Source of the DNA: Burkholderia sp. D-99
Lineage (GTDB): Bacteria > Pseudomonadota > Gammaproteobacteria > Burkholderiales > Burkholderiaceae
Reading direction: 5' to 3'
NCBI RefSeq assembly: GCF_011605345.1
Contig: NZ_JAAOXM010000008.1
Coordinates: 62,001 to 126,000, forward strand
Length of the DNA: 64,000 nt
In this document: positions 1-8,707 of the stretch, in pieces
Layout of the letters: each line of letters opens with the position of its first letter
Numbering within the stretch: position 1 is the first letter of the stretch
Program-made: the position numbers and the translations under genes
Notes under the pieces: generated by a model
What the model was told of the DNA's origin: nothing
Databases searched by the model: none
Seen by the model: the letters and a program-made list of their open reading frames with translations, nothing else

Positions 1-363
1 GAGGACATGAAGATGGCGAACCTGCTCGGCATCGACACGAACCGCGTGATCTCGTTCACGTTCGTGCTCGGCGCGATGCTGGCCGCCGTCGGCGGCGTGC
101 TGATCGGGCTGACGATCGGCAAGCTGAACCCGTATATCGGCTTCGTCGCGGGCATCAAGGCGTTTACCGCCGCGGTGCTCGGCGGGATCGGCAGCATCCC
201 GGGCGCGATGCTCGGCGGTGTGCTGCTCGGCCTCGCGGAAACCTTCGCCGCAGGCTACATGCCGGCCGAGTACAAGGACGTCGTCGCGTTCGGCCTGCTC
301 GTGCTGATCCTGCTCTTCCGCCCGACCGGCCTGCTCGGCAAGTCGGACATCGAAAAGGTTTGA
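1..363 (+). CDS. livH: LivH, branched-chain amino acid ABC permease (C-terminal part)
   Basis: The reading frame is open from the first base of the window, so this is the 3' end of a gene that starts upstream. The visible 120 codons begin in the cytoplasmic EAA-type loop (EDMKMANLLGID) that contacts the ATPases. Hydrophobic segments follow, together with the Gly-rich stretch (AAVLGGIGSIPGAMLGG) conserved in LivH/LivM permeases, and the C-terminus reads FRPTGLLGK. LivH forms the inner-membrane channel with LivM for leucine, isoleucine and valine uptake. Its stop lies 11 bp before the livM start, which fits one operon. The periplasmic binding protein is presumably encoded elsewhere or upstream. 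Confidence 0.93.
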   Translation, partial: EDMKMANLLGIDTNRVISFTFVLGAMLAAVGGVLIGLTIGKLNPYIGFVAGIKAFTAAVLGGIGSIPGAMLGGVLLGLAETFAAGYMPAEYKDVVAFGLLVLILLFRPTGLLGKSDIEKV

Positions 364-374
364 GGGAGACGCAG

Positions 375-1646
375 ATGAGTACAGTCATTTCCGTTCGCCG
401 CCCGGCCGCCGACGCATCGATCGGCCAGGCGCTGAAAAATGCCGTGGCCGCCGCGTTCCTGACGGCGATTCTCACGATCCCCGTGCTCGGCCTGCAGCTG
501 CAGCTCGACGGCTATCAGGTGGTGCTTACGCCGCACTGGCGGCCGGTGTGGATCGCGGTCGCGGCCGTGTTCCTGTTCCAGCTGTTCAAGCCGTGGCTCG
601 TGCGCGCGAAATCGGCGGTGAAGCTGCCGGCGATGCCCGCGATGGGCGCGCAGCAGCAGCGCGTGATCGTATGGGTGCTGCTCGCGGTCGGGCTCGTGTG
701 GCCGTTCTTCGGCTCGCGCGGCGCGGTGGACATCGCGACGCTAGCGCTGATCTACGTGATCCTTGGCCTCGGGCTGAACATCGTGGTCGGTTTCGCGGGG
801 TTGCTGGATCTCGGCTATGTCGGGTTCTACGCGGTCGGCGGCTATACGTATGCGATGCTGAACCAGTACTTCGGGCTGTCGTTCTGGGAATGTCTGCCGC
901 TCGCCGCGATCGCGGCCGCGACGTTCGGCTTCCTGCTCGGCTTCCCGGTGCTGCGGCTGCGCGGCGACTATCTCGCGATCGTCACGCTCGGCTTCGGCGA
1001 AATCATCCGCCTGCTCGCGAACAACCTGACGAGCCTCACGGGCGGCCCGGACGGCATCTCGGGCATCCCGAAGCCGACCGTGTTCGGCTACGAGATGGCG
1101 CGCAGCGCGAGCGTCGAAGGGGCGAAGACGTTCCACGAACTGATCGGGCTGGAATACAGCGGCGACCACGTGGTGATCTTCCTGTACCTGCTCGCGCTCG
1201 TGCTGGTCGGCTTCACGCTGTTCGTCACGAGCCGCCTGATCCGCATGCCGATGGGCCGTGCGTGGGAAGCGCTGCGCGACGACGAGATCGCGTGCCGGTC
1301 GCTGGGCCTGAACCCGACGCGCATCAAGCTGTCGGCGTTCACGCTCGGCGCGGCGTTCGCGGGCATCGGCGGCGCGTTCTTCGCGGCGCGCCAGGGCCTC
1401 GTGAATCCTGAATCGTTCACCTTCATCGAATCGGCGCTGATCCTCGCGATCGTCGTGCTCGGCGGGATGGGTTCGCAGCTCGGCGTGATCCTCGCGGCGA
1501 TCCTGCTGACCGTGCTGCCGGAAGTCGCGCGCGGCTTCGCCGAATACCGGATGCTGATCTTCGGTCTGGTGATGGTGTTGATGATGATGTGGCGTCCGCA
1601 GGGCCTGTTGCCCGCGAGCCGTCCCCACGTGGAGCTCCCCCAATGA
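375..1646 (+). CDS. livM: LivM, branched-chain amino acid ABC permease
   Basis: This 423-residue polytopic membrane protein is the second permease subunit of the branched-chain amino acid importer. It has about ten hydrophobic segments. The conserved LivM region (GLGLNIVVGFAGLLDLGYVGFYAVGGY) and the EAA loop (WEALRDDEIACRSLGLNPTRIKLSAF) are clear. The frame is also open from a TTG at 360, but ATG 375 is preferred because GGGAG lies 6-10 bp upstream. The hydrophilic N-terminal extension before the first conserved segment is common in proteobacterial LivM. Its stop overlaps the livG start (ATGA), implying translational coupling. Confidence 0.95.
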   Translation: MSTVISVRRPAADASIGQALKNAVAAAFLTAILTIPVLGLQLQLDGYQVVLTPHWRPVWIAVAAVFLFQLFKPWLVRAKSAVKLPAMPAMGAQQQRVIVWVLLAVGLVWPFFGSRGAVDIATLALIYVILGLGLNIVVGFAGLLDLGYVGFYAVGGYTYAMLNQYFGLSFWECLPLAAIAAATFGFLLGFPVLRLRGDYLAIVTLGFGEIIRLLANNLTSLTGGPDGISGIPKPTVFGYEMARSASVEGAKTFHELIGLEYSGDHVVIFLYLLALVLVGFTLFVTSRLIRMPMGRAWEALRDDEIACRSLGLNPTRIKLSAFTLGAAFAGIGGAFFAARQGLVNPESFTFIESALILAIVVLGGMGSQLGVILAAILLTVLPEVARGFAEYRMLIFGLVMVLMMMWRPQGLLPASRPHVELPQ

Positions 1647-2412
1647 GTGCGAATGCAGAACTGTTGAAGGTCGCCGGGCTGCAGATGCGCTTCGGCGGGT
1701 TGCTCGCGGTGGACGGGATCGATTTCGACGTGCGCCGCGATGAAGTGTTCGCGATCATCGGGCCGAACGGCGCGGGCAAGACCACGGTGTTCAACTGCGT
1801 CGGCGGCTTCTACAAGCCGACCGGCGGCGACGTCGTGCTCGACGGCCACGCGATCGGCGGGCTGCCGAGCCACAAGATCGCGTTGAAGGGCCTCGTGCGG
1901 ACGTTCCAGAACATCCGCCTGTTCAAGTCGCTGACGGTCGTCGAGAACCTGCTGGTCGCGCAGCACCGCAAGGTGAAGGCGGGGTTGCTGCCGGGCCTGT
2001 TCTCGACGCCCGCGTATCGCCGTGCCGAGCAGGAAGCGCTCGAACGCGCGGCCGTGTGGCTCGACCGGATGGGGCTGACGTCGGTCGCCAACCGGCCGGC
2101 GGGCACGCTGTCGTACGGGCACCAGCGGCGTCTGGAAATCGCGCGCTGCATGATCACCGAGCCGCGTCTGCTGATGCTCGACGAGCCGGCGGCCGGCCTC
2201 AACCCGCAGGAGAAGGTCGAACTGCAGCACCTGATCGACAAGCTGCGTCGCGAGTTCGGCGTATCGGTGCTGCTGATCGAACACGACATGAGCCTCGTGA
2301 TGGGCGTGTCCGACCGCATCCTCGTGATGGAGCACGGTCGGCCGATCGTGATCGGCACGCCGGAAGCGGTCCGTAACGACCCGCGCGTGATCAAGGCGTA
2401 TCTGGGGGAAGA

Positions 2413-2416
<4 letters not shown>
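1643..2416 (+). CDS. livG: LivG, branched-chain amino acid ABC ATPase
   Basis: This 257-residue ATPase energises the LivHM channel on the cytoplasmic side. It shows Walker A (GPNGAGKTT), the ABC signature in the LivG-specific form LSYGHQRRLEIAR, Walker B (LLMLDEPAAGL) and the LivG C-terminus (GTPEAVRNDPRVIKAYLGEE). The start is the ATG overlapping the livM stop. A longer in-frame extension to 1589 would run back into livM and is rejected. The gene overlaps livF by 4 bp (GTGATG context), so G and F are probably made in equal amounts. Confidence 0.96.
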
Positions 2417-3117
<701 letters not shown>

Positions 3118-3125
3118 TGCCGAAA

Positions 3126-3170
3126 GCCGCCGGCCTGCAACGGGCCGGCGGCGTCTTGATCTTCGTTTTC
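3126..3170 (+). terminator. Rho-independent terminator of the liv operon
   Basis: A perfect 10-bp stem (GCCGCCGGCC, 3126-3135, with GGCCGGCGGC, 3143-3152) closes a 7-nt loop. It is followed by the T-rich run GTCTTGATCTTCGTTTTC. It starts 8 bp after the livF stop. Confidence 0.85.
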
Positions 3171-3176
3171 TCATGC

Positions 3177-3194
3177 AAGGCCGGTTCCGGCCTT
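3177..3194. terminator. Inverted repeat between convergent livF and lysR
   Basis: AAGGCCGG-TT-CCGGCCTT is a perfect 8-bp inverted repeat that sits 5 bp beyond the stop of the minus-strand LysR gene. It lacks a clear T-run on either strand, so it is a weaker candidate terminator for that gene. Confidence 0.5.
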
Positions 3195-3198
3195 GTCT

Positions 3199-4053
3199 TC
3201 ACAGGCCGATCCTGAACGTGCTTTTCAGTACGTCGCGCAGATGCAGCGCGGCGCGATTGCTGTCGTCCGTCAGGATTGTGATCAGGTGCGGCGGGAGATC
3301 GGGCAGCACGATCCCGGCGACGTGGCTCGTCAGGTTGCCGGACACGCGATCGTGTTCGATGAGGCCGACCGCGAGGCCGTTGGCGATACACGCTTCGACC
3401 GCGGGCGAGCTGGCGCTCTCGAGCAGCATCCGGTGCGGGATCTTCGCCTTCTTCAGCGCGTTCAGCGCGGTGTCGCGGTACGGGCAGCCCTGCAATTGCA
3501 CGGCGATCGGCAGCGGCGCGTCGGGATTGAACTTGAAGGTCCGCGCGGCCACCCATACCGGATGCGTCTTGCTGAGCAGCTCGCCGTGCGGCGGCGTTTT
3601 CGGCACGACGGCGATCGTGATGTCCAGTTGGCCGCGGGAGAACAGCGATTGCAGCTCTTCGCTGGAGCGCGCTTCGACCGTCAGTTCGAGCAACGGCCGA
3701 TCGGCGGCGAAGCGCGGCAGGAATTCCGCCATAAAGTGCGCGGCGTACGAATCGGGGATGCCGAGCCGCAACTTGCCGGTCAGCATCTGCGGCGACAGCG
3801 ATTCGACGAGCCGGTCGTGGCTCAGCAGAAACTCGGTGGTATCGCTCAGCAGCTTGTGGCCGAACTGCGTGAGTTCGACGGCCTGGTTGTTTCGCGTAAA
3901 CAGGCGCTGCGCGACCATTTCCTCGAGCTTTTGAATCTGCGCCGTGACCGACGACGGGCTGCGATTCACATGAGCGGCCGCATCCTTGAAGCGGCCGAGC
4001 TTCGCGACGGCGTGGAAGGTTCGCAGCAGGTCGACGTCCAGGGTGCGCGGCAT
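3199..4053 (-). CDS. LysR-family transcriptional regulator
   Basis: This 284-residue protein has an N-terminal winged helix (residues about 5-65: LLRTFHAVAKLGRFKDAAAHVNRSPSSVTAQIQKLEEMVAQRLFTR is the diagnostic region) and a periplasmic-binding-protein-like effector domain. It probably responds to a small ligand and controls a divergent or distant target. The divergent neighbour at 4186 is a gene relic, so its original target may be lost. The conserved SxSSVTxQIxxLE recognition helix suggests intact DNA binding. The ligand cannot be inferred. Confidence 0.9.
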   Translation of the reverse strand: MPRTLDVDLLRTFHAVAKLGRFKDAAAHVNRSPSSVTAQIQKLEEMVAQRLFTRNNQAVELTQFGHKLLSDTTEFLLSHDRLVESLSPQMLTGKLRLGIPDSYAAHFMAEFLPRFAADRPLLELTVEARSSEELQSLFSRGQLDITIAVVPKTPPHGELLSKTHPVWVAARTFKFNPDAPLPIAVQLQGCPYRDTALNALKKAKIPHRMLLESASSPAVEACIANGLAVGLIEHDRVSGNLTSHVAGIVLPDLPPHLITILTDDSNRAALHLRDVLKSTFRIGL

Positions 4054-4185
4054 GATTTGGTTTTTCCGAATCAGTGATTCAGGTAATGTCGATTGACGGA
4101 ATTATTGGGCACCCCATATTCTCGGTCAACAGGCAGACAACGGCAGGCAGCCGATCAGGCGCCGCACCTATCCGGGGAATGATTC

Positions 4186-4580
4186 ATGTCGATCAATGAT
4201 TTCGTTGTAGATGTATTGGTGCGGGACAAAAAGTTGAAGGCCGAGTCGGTATGGACGGTCGAGAATCACGAAAAATATTCGACGCTCAAGCGCAGCGACG
4301 ATGACGCGAGGAGGAAGGACGCAGGGCGCGAGGTGTTTTCGCTGAAAAGCCATTCATCTCCGCCTTGTTCGTGGCACCGCCCTTCCATGGCGCGGGCATC
4401 GGCCGCGAGCTGCTTGCCCGTGCGCTGACGTGGATGAAGGACAAGGGCGTGGATCAGGTCACGCTCGTGACCGGTCCCGGCTCGCGCGCCGATGGCTTTT
4501 ACCAGCGTCTGGGCTGGAAGCGTGGCGATCTGGACGAGTACGGGTGTCAGGTCGTGTTTACGAAGTTGCTGGGGAACTAG
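4186..4580 (+). pseudogene. GNAT acetyltransferase relic, frame-disrupted
   Basis: Only the second half of a GNAT N-acetyltransferase is recognisable. In the frame entering at about 4338 the sequence reads FAEKPFISALFVAPPFHGAG and continues into the acetyl-CoA loop (HGAGIGRELL) and the C-terminal motif (GFYQRLGWKRGD), ending at the TAG at 4578-4580. That frame is closed by a TGA at 4302-4304. The ATG ORF starting at 4186 is in another frame and does not resemble the N-terminal half of a GNAT. The region is most simply a deleted or frameshifted gene. A short functional ORF from the TTG at 4365 (71 residues) would lack the N-terminal strands and is unlikely to be active. Confidence 0.6.
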
Positions 4581-4596
4581 GAATCCAAGGGATCGA

Positions 4597-5604
4597 ATGA
4601 AGCCGGTAGCCGACGCGGTTCGCCGCACTGCTGCACAATGTCCAGCGCCACTGCACACCATCTTCATCACGCTCGACTTGATGAAGCGCATGGGCGTTTC
4701 GGTCGACGTCCTGCTGAAAGGCACCGGCATTTCTCCGTCAGACATCGAACGACCCGGCGCGATGGTGACGCATGCACAGGAAATGGTTCTGTTTGCGAAT
4801 GCGCTCGAGGCGACCGGCAACAGCGCGATCGGACTGCATATCGGCCATGCGATCCCGGTGACGTCGTACGGCCTGCGTGGCCACGCGATGCTGGTGAGCC
4901 CGACGTTGGGCGCCGCGCTGCGCCTGGGCTTCGAGCACCCGCTGCTCGGTATCAGCTATTTCAGGATACGGGTGACCACGGCAGGCGAGACCGCGAGAAT
5001 CACGGTGGGCGGCTATACCTATCGCACCGATCTGCTCGTCGTCAATACCGACATGGTATTTACGGCGGTACGCCGACAGATACGCGACCTGATCGGATGC
5101 AATCCCGATTTCTCGAAAATCGGGTTTGTCTATCCCGAGCCGCCACACGCGGAGTCTTACTCGGAATATTTCGACTGCCCGATCGAGTTCGACGCCGACG
5201 AGAACTACCTCGAATTGAGTGCATTGACGCTGGAAATCCCGCTTCCGCTCGCACATCCACTCGAACTCGAAACGGCGAAAACAGCGTGCTCCAAGCGTGA
5301 ATTCGAACTGGCGCACTGGGTTCCCTCAGACCTCATCGGGAGGTTGCTCGGCCTGATGTATGAGGACCCCACGTGCCAGGACGTCGCGGAACTGTCTCAG
5401 AAACTCGGCATTTCGATGCGGAGCCTGCAGCGAAAGCTTCAGGAAATGGGCACGTCGTTCAGTGCCTTGTACGATATCGTCCGCCAGGACCTGACGTCGC
5501 GATATCTGTCGGAAAAGGAATACACGGTGAAGGAGATAGCCGCGAGACTGGGGTACAAGAATACCTCCGCGTTCAGCCGGGCGATGAAGCGCTGGTCGAA
5601 ATGA
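4597..5604 (+). CDS. AraC-family regulator with arabinose-binding-type N-terminal domain
   Basis: This 335-residue regulator is of the OruR/ArgR-like AraC subgroup. The N-terminal 200 residues match the Arabinose_bd domain style (GLHIGHAIPVTSYGLRGHAMLVSPTLGAAL). The C-terminal about 95 residues carry two helix-turn-helix motifs (DVAELSQKLGISMRSLQRKLQEMG and VKEIAARLGYKNTSAFSRAMKRW). ATG 4597 is chosen over an upstream in-frame start at 4492 because the earlier one lies inside the GNAT relic and AAGGGA precedes 4597. The protein ends just after the second HTH, as is usual. No adjacent target is evident. Confidence 0.88.
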   Translation: MKPVADAVRRTAAQCPAPLHTIFITLDLMKRMGVSVDVLLKGTGISPSDIERPGAMVTHAQEMVLFANALEATGNSAIGLHIGHAIPVTSYGLRGHAMLVSPTLGAALRLGFEHPLLGISYFRIRVTTAGETARITVGGYTYRTDLLVVNTDMVFTAVRRQIRDLIGCNPDFSKIGFVYPEPPHAESYSEYFDCPIEFDADENYLELSALTLEIPLPLAHPLELETAKTACSKREFELAHWVPSDLIGRLLGLMYEDPTCQDVAELSQKLGISMRSLQRKLQEMGTSFSALYDIVRQDLTSRYLSEKEYTVKEIAARLGYKNTSAFSRAMKRWSK

Positions 5605-5644
5605 ACCGGCTCGCGTTCAACGCGGTGGGCGGTGGGCGGACGGT

Positions 5645-5678
5645 CCGGTGCCGGCATGCGCTCGCCTGCCGGCACCGG
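5645..5678. terminator. Strong hairpin between AraC gene and M48 relic
   Basis: CCGGTGCCGGCA (5645-5656) and TGCCGGCACCGG (5667-5678) form a perfect 12-bp stem with a 10-nt loop. It sits 40 bp after the AraC stop and 12 bp beyond the stop of the minus-strand relic, so it may have terminated both. There is no obvious T-tract. Confidence 0.6.
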
Positions 5679-5690
5679 CGCTACGCGCAA

Positions 5691-5960
5691 TTACCGTTGT
5701 CCGGCCGGCGACTTCATGTCGAAGGTCGGTTCGCCGTCGCCCGCATATTTCGACCACGCATTGATTGCGGAGACGCGTCGCGTCAGGCGCGGATGCGTTC
5801 TGCAAATCTCGACGATAAACCCGGAAATCTCGGGCACGCTGCGCTCTTGCGCGGCGAACGCCTCGGGGTTCATGGAGTCGCTCAGCCGCTGACAGCCACA
5901 CCCAAGCATCTGCAATGCGGTTCGAGATGCGCGGGCATCTTTCGACAGATACGCGCCGAT
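5691..5960 (-). pseudogene. C-terminal fragment of an M48-type peptidase-like protein
   Basis: The minus-strand frame is open for about 90 codons and ends in SPAGQR. The segment AINAWSKYAGDGEP preceded by THPRLTRRVS resembles the C-terminal tail of M48-family (HtpX/YggG-like) proteins, where SxHPxxxxRIxxL precedes a short tail. No HEXXH zinc site is present: the gene loses its upstream part where the plus-strand oxygenase fragment begins. I infer a gene truncated by a deletion or recombination event near 5960. Family assignment is moderate, because it rests on remembered family sequence rather than a search. Confidence 0.45.
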
Positions 5961-5974
5961 AGGAACAGCTGGGC

Positions 5975-6427
5975 ATGTGGCACACCGATGGCACCAGTTT
6001 CGTGCTGAACATCGTGCTGTCGGATCGATCCGACTACGAGGGCGGAAACTTTCTGTTCTACGAATCGACTGCGGAGACGTTCGATCGCCACGATCGCGAA
6101 CGCCGGCATGTGAAGACCGCGAATCTGGACAACGCGGGCGACGCGCTGCTCATCTACGGCAGCAAGCTGTTTCATGGCGTCGAACCGGTCGAGTCGGGGC
6201 GCCGCATGTCGCTGGTGCTGTCGTTTCATTGCCCGTACACGCGGGAGGATGACAACGGGTTCTGGCATCTCGCGTCGGACGACGGCATCCCGCGCACGAT
6301 CTTCAACTGGCTGGCGCTGCAGCGCGCCCTCAGGGAAGACGCCGAACTGCAGTACCGGCGCCTCGGGCTCGAACCGATTCGCCCGGAGGATCTGGAAGAC
6401 CAGCGCCTGTCCCCTGCACCTTTCTGA
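5975..6427 (+). CDS. 2OG-Fe(II) oxygenase, probably N-terminally truncated
   Basis: The 150-residue product keeps the complete metal and cosubstrate triad of 2-oxoglutarate dioxygenases. The HxD motif is HTD at residues 3-5, the distal His is in LFHGVEP, and the 2OG-binding Arg is in ESGRR. EGGNFLFY is the usual strand after HxD. However, the HxD motif lies at the very N-terminus and a TAG closes the frame 13 bp upstream of the ATG. The strands that normally precede HxD are therefore missing. This points to a truncated gene, although AGGAA stands 9 bp before the ATG and a short protein could still be made. It abuts the truncated M48 fragment and is followed 13 bp later by the DMT transporter. 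Confidence 0.6.
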   Translation: MWHTDGTSFVLNIVLSDRSDYEGGNFLFYESTAETFDRHDRERRHVKTANLDNAGDALLIYGSKLFHGVEPVESGRRMSLVLSFHCPYTREDDNGFWHLASDDGIPRTIFNWLALQRALREDAELQYRRLGLEPIRPEDLEDQRLSPAPF

Positions 6428-6440
6428 GAGCCGTCGCCCC

Positions 6441-7364
6441 ATGCAGCTATTCCTGCTCCAGCTCGTATTCGTGTTGTCGTGGAGTTCCGGTTTCATCGGC
6501 GCCAAGCTCGGCGCGGAGACGGCCGGCGCGTTCAACCTGCTGTTCTGGCGGTTCCTGCTCGTCACGCTGTGCCTGGCGATCGTCCTCAACCGGCAGCTCG
6601 GGCGCCTGACGTGGGAGAAGCTCCGCTATCACGCGGTGATCGGCTTCCTGTCGCAGTTTCTCTATCTGGCCTGCGTCTATGTCGCGATTCAGCACGGCCT
6701 GCCGCCCGGCATCGCCGCGATCGTCGCCGCGTTGCAGCCGCTCATTACGGCCGCGATGACGGCGCTGGAAGGCAGCGAGCGCAGCGGGGCGCGCCAGTGG
6801 GCCGGGCTCATCGTCGGGTTCGTCGGCGTCGGGATCGTGATCGGCGGGCAATATGCGCTGCCGGCCGGGTCGGTCGGGCTCGTCATGTACCTGCTGCCGC
6901 TGGTGTCCGCGCTGGGGCTGTCGATCGCGACGATCTATCAGCGGCGGCGCGCGCTGACGGCCGCGCGCAGCAACGAGGACGGGCTGTTCCTGCCGCTGTT
7001 CGTGCAGGGCTGCGTGAGCCTGATCCTGTTCGCGGTGTGCGGGGTCGCCACCGGCAGCCTGCACGTGCCGACCCAGCCGAATGTCTGGGTGTCCGTCGTG
7101 TGGCTGACGGTGTTCTCGACCTTCATTGCCTACCTATCGTTGTGGGCGCTGCTCAAGCGCATGCCCGCGACGCGCGTGGCGACGCTCGTGTATCTCGAAC
7201 CGCCGGTGACGCTGACCTGGGCCGCGTGGATGTTCGGCGACAGCATCGCGGTGTCGACTTATCTCGGCATCGTCGTCGTCGCGATCGGCGTGTGGCTGGC
7301 CAGCAGGCCGGGCGAGCGGGCCACCCGGGCCCGGCGTGCGGAGATGGAGGCGGCCGGGCGCTGA
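6441..7364 (+). CDS. EamA/DMT-superfamily transporter
   Basis: The 307-residue protein has about ten transmembrane segments in two EamA repeats. The first opens with the typical VFVLSWSSGFIGAKLG and the second ends in VYLEPPVTLTWAAWMFGD, where the conserved YLEPP marks the family. Members export amino acids, metabolites or drugs; the substrate is unknown here. ATG 6441 begins at the first membrane segment. The gene follows the oxygenase fragment by 13 bp, so the two may once have formed an operon. Confidence 0.9.
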   Translation: MQLFLLQLVFVLSWSSGFIGAKLGAETAGAFNLLFWRFLLVTLCLAIVLNRQLGRLTWEKLRYHAVIGFLSQFLYLACVYVAIQHGLPPGIAAIVAALQPLITAAMTALEGSERSGARQWAGLIVGFVGVGIVIGGQYALPAGSVGLVMYLLPLVSALGLSIATIYQRRRALTAARSNEDGLFLPLFVQGCVSLILFAVCGVATGSLHVPTQPNVWVSVVWLTVFSTFIAYLSLWALLKRMPATRVATLVYLEPPVTLTWAAWMFGDSIAVSTYLGIVVVAIGVWLASRPGERATRARRAEMEAAGR

Positions 7365-7429
7365 TGCGCTGGTTGCGCGCGGGATTCCGGTGTAGCGTCG
7401 CGGTACTGTCCGACCTGCGAAGGAAACCG

Positions 7430-7780
7430 ATGAAAGTCAAACGGATCGTCGCCAATATCGACACACGATCAGTCGACGACGCAAAGCGCTTCTACCAACG
7501 GATCTTCGGCCTCGACTTGTTGATGGACCATGGCTGGATCGCAACCTACGGCAATGCCGAGCAGATGGACGTGCAGATCAGCTTCGCGTCCCAGGGCGGG
7601 GCGGGTACGCCGACGCCCGATCTGTCGATCGAGGTCGACGACGTCGATGAAGCGCTTGCACGCGTGCATGCCGCCGGGATTCCCGTCGAATACGGCCCGG
7701 CCGACGAGCCTTGGGGCGTGCGGCGGTTTTACGTGCGCGATCCGTTCGGCAAGCTCGTCAACGTGCTGGCGCATCGCTGA
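7430..7780 (+). CDS. VOC (glyoxalase-fold) family protein
   Basis: The 116-residue product is a single vicinal-oxygen-chelate module with the two beta-alpha-beta-beta-beta units. Features are an N-terminal strand (VKRIVANIDTRSVDDAKRFY), the YRDIFGL-like FYQRIFGLDLL, and the C-terminal RRFYVRDPFGKLVNVL. Proteins of this type dimerise to make metal sites for dioxygenases, glyoxalase or resistance functions. AGGAAA lies just upstream of ATG 7430. A much longer in-frame extension upstream overlaps the DMT gene and is rejected. The substrate is unknown. Confidence 0.85.
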   Translation: MKVKRIVANIDTRSVDDAKRFYQRIFGLDLLMDHGWIATYGNAEQMDVQISFASQGGAGTPTPDLSIEVDDVDEALARVHAAGIPVEYGPADEPWGVRRFYVRDPFGKLVNVLAHR

Positions 7781-7811
7781 TCCGGCAGGCGGGGCCGGCT
7801 GTGGCGTTTAG

Positions 7812-7945
7812 GTATGCAACGCCAGTTCCTTTGCTGCCTTTTCCACCGTTTTTTTCGGCCCATGCATCGCTGGGCCGACGAGGTCGGGATTCTCCGCATC
7901 GCCGGTACGAAAGACGTCGCGGTTGGCCGCGTCGTGCCCGGTAGC
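7812..7945 (-). pseudogene. Relic copy of a DUF2000 gene 3' end
   Basis: On the minus strand this segment encodes a tail (TGHDAANRDVFRTGDAEN, later GPKKTVEKAAKELALHT) that closely parallels the C-terminus of the intact DUF2000 protein at 9166-9573 (TGHDAANREVFRAGDAEN, GPKKAVDKAVKGLALHA). By eye the DNA of 7814-7943 and 9171-9301 is about 80% identical. Nothing matching the first two thirds of the protein is present. The two copies flank the HTH-nucleotidyltransferase/HEPN pair as imperfect direct repeats. Confidence 0.75.
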
Positions 7946-7985
7946 GCTTTGACGTGGCGGGCTGCGTGCTGATCGCAGTATGGAT

Positions 7986-8114
7986 GTAGCCAAGTCTGCT
8001 TCGATCGTAGTCAAATTGGCTACATCCGGATAATCGGGCCGAATCGATACAAAGTTGGCGACTCGGACTATGCCTTGTAGCCAATTGAGCTACAATCGTA
8101 GCCAATCATGCTAC
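7986..8114 (+). promoter_or_regulatory. Four 17-bp operator-like repeats before and into the HTH-MNT gene
   Basis: Four sites follow a 5-7-5 plan with arms GTAGC and GCTAC: 7986-8002 (GTAGCCAAGTCTGCTTC, one arm mismatch), 8007-8023 (GTAGTCAAATTGGCTAC), 8077-8093 (GTAGCCAATTGAGCTAC) and 8098-8114 (GTAGCCAATCATGCTAC). Within each pair the sites are exactly 21 bp apart, about two helical turns, which fits cooperative binding on one face. The last site contains the start codon. TACAAT (8091-8096) inside site 3 could be a -10, giving an almost leaderless mRNA. Autorepression by the downstream HTH protein is an inference. Confidence 0.75.
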
Positions 8115-8707
8115 GATCCATTGCCTCGACCCTGTTTAGCGACTATCGGCGCCGCGCGCTGGGCCTGCTCCTGTTGCGGCCCGATCAGGCGTTGCATGTC
8201 CGCGAAATCGCCCGTTTGACGGGCACGACGCCCGGCACGCTGCACAAGGAGCTGAGCAAGCTGGCCGAAGCCGGCATCCTGAGCCGGGATCGGCAAGGTA
8301 ATCAGGTGCTCTATCGCGCCAATCGAAGTTGTCCGATCTACGAGGAACTGGCTTCGATCATGCGAAAGACATCGGGTATGGCGGACGTGCTGTCCGAAGC
8401 GCTGTTGCCTTGCGCCGAGGAAATCAGTGTGGCGTTCGTGTTCGGTTCCGTCGCGCGCGGCCACGAGACGGCGGACAGTGATATCGACGTGATGGTGATC
8501 GGCTCGGTTGGCTTTGCGACGGTGGTTCGGCTGCTTTACGACGCACAGGCTACATTGGGGCGGGACATCAATCCGAAGGTGCTGTCGCCGGACGAGTTTC
8601 GTGATGGCGTTGCCGGGCAGGACGCATTTTTGCGGGACGTGCTTGGAAAACCCAAGATTTTCTTGATTGGTAGCGACCATGACCTTGCAGAACTTGCTCG
8701 GCGTTAG
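8108..8707 (+). CDS. Winged-helix/nucleotidyltransferase fusion (MNT-type antitoxin candidate)
   Basis: The N-terminal 70 residues form an ArsR-like winged helix (LHVREIARLTGTTPGTLHKELSKL, then the wing ILSRDRQGNQVLYRAN). It is fused to a minimal nucleotidyltransferase domain: the GS motif is at F112-G113-S114 and the metal pair at D125 and D127 in SDID. Such MNT proteins can AMPylate or otherwise neutralise HEPN toxins. The following gene overlaps by 29 bp and looks HEPN-like, supporting a toxin-antitoxin pair. No Shine-Dalgarno sequence precedes ATG 8108, and the start lies inside an operator repeat. The HTH would let the antitoxin act directly as the autoregulator. Confidence 0.8.
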   Translation: MLRSIASTLFSDYRRRALGLLLLRPDQALHVREIARLTGTTPGTLHKELSKLAEAGILSRDRQGNQVLYRANRSCPIYEELASIMRKTSGMADVLSEALLPCAEEISVAFVFGSVARGHETADSDIDVMVIGSVGFATVVRLLYDAQATLGRDINPKVLSPDEFRDGVAGQDAFLRDVLGKPKIFLIGSDHDLAELARR

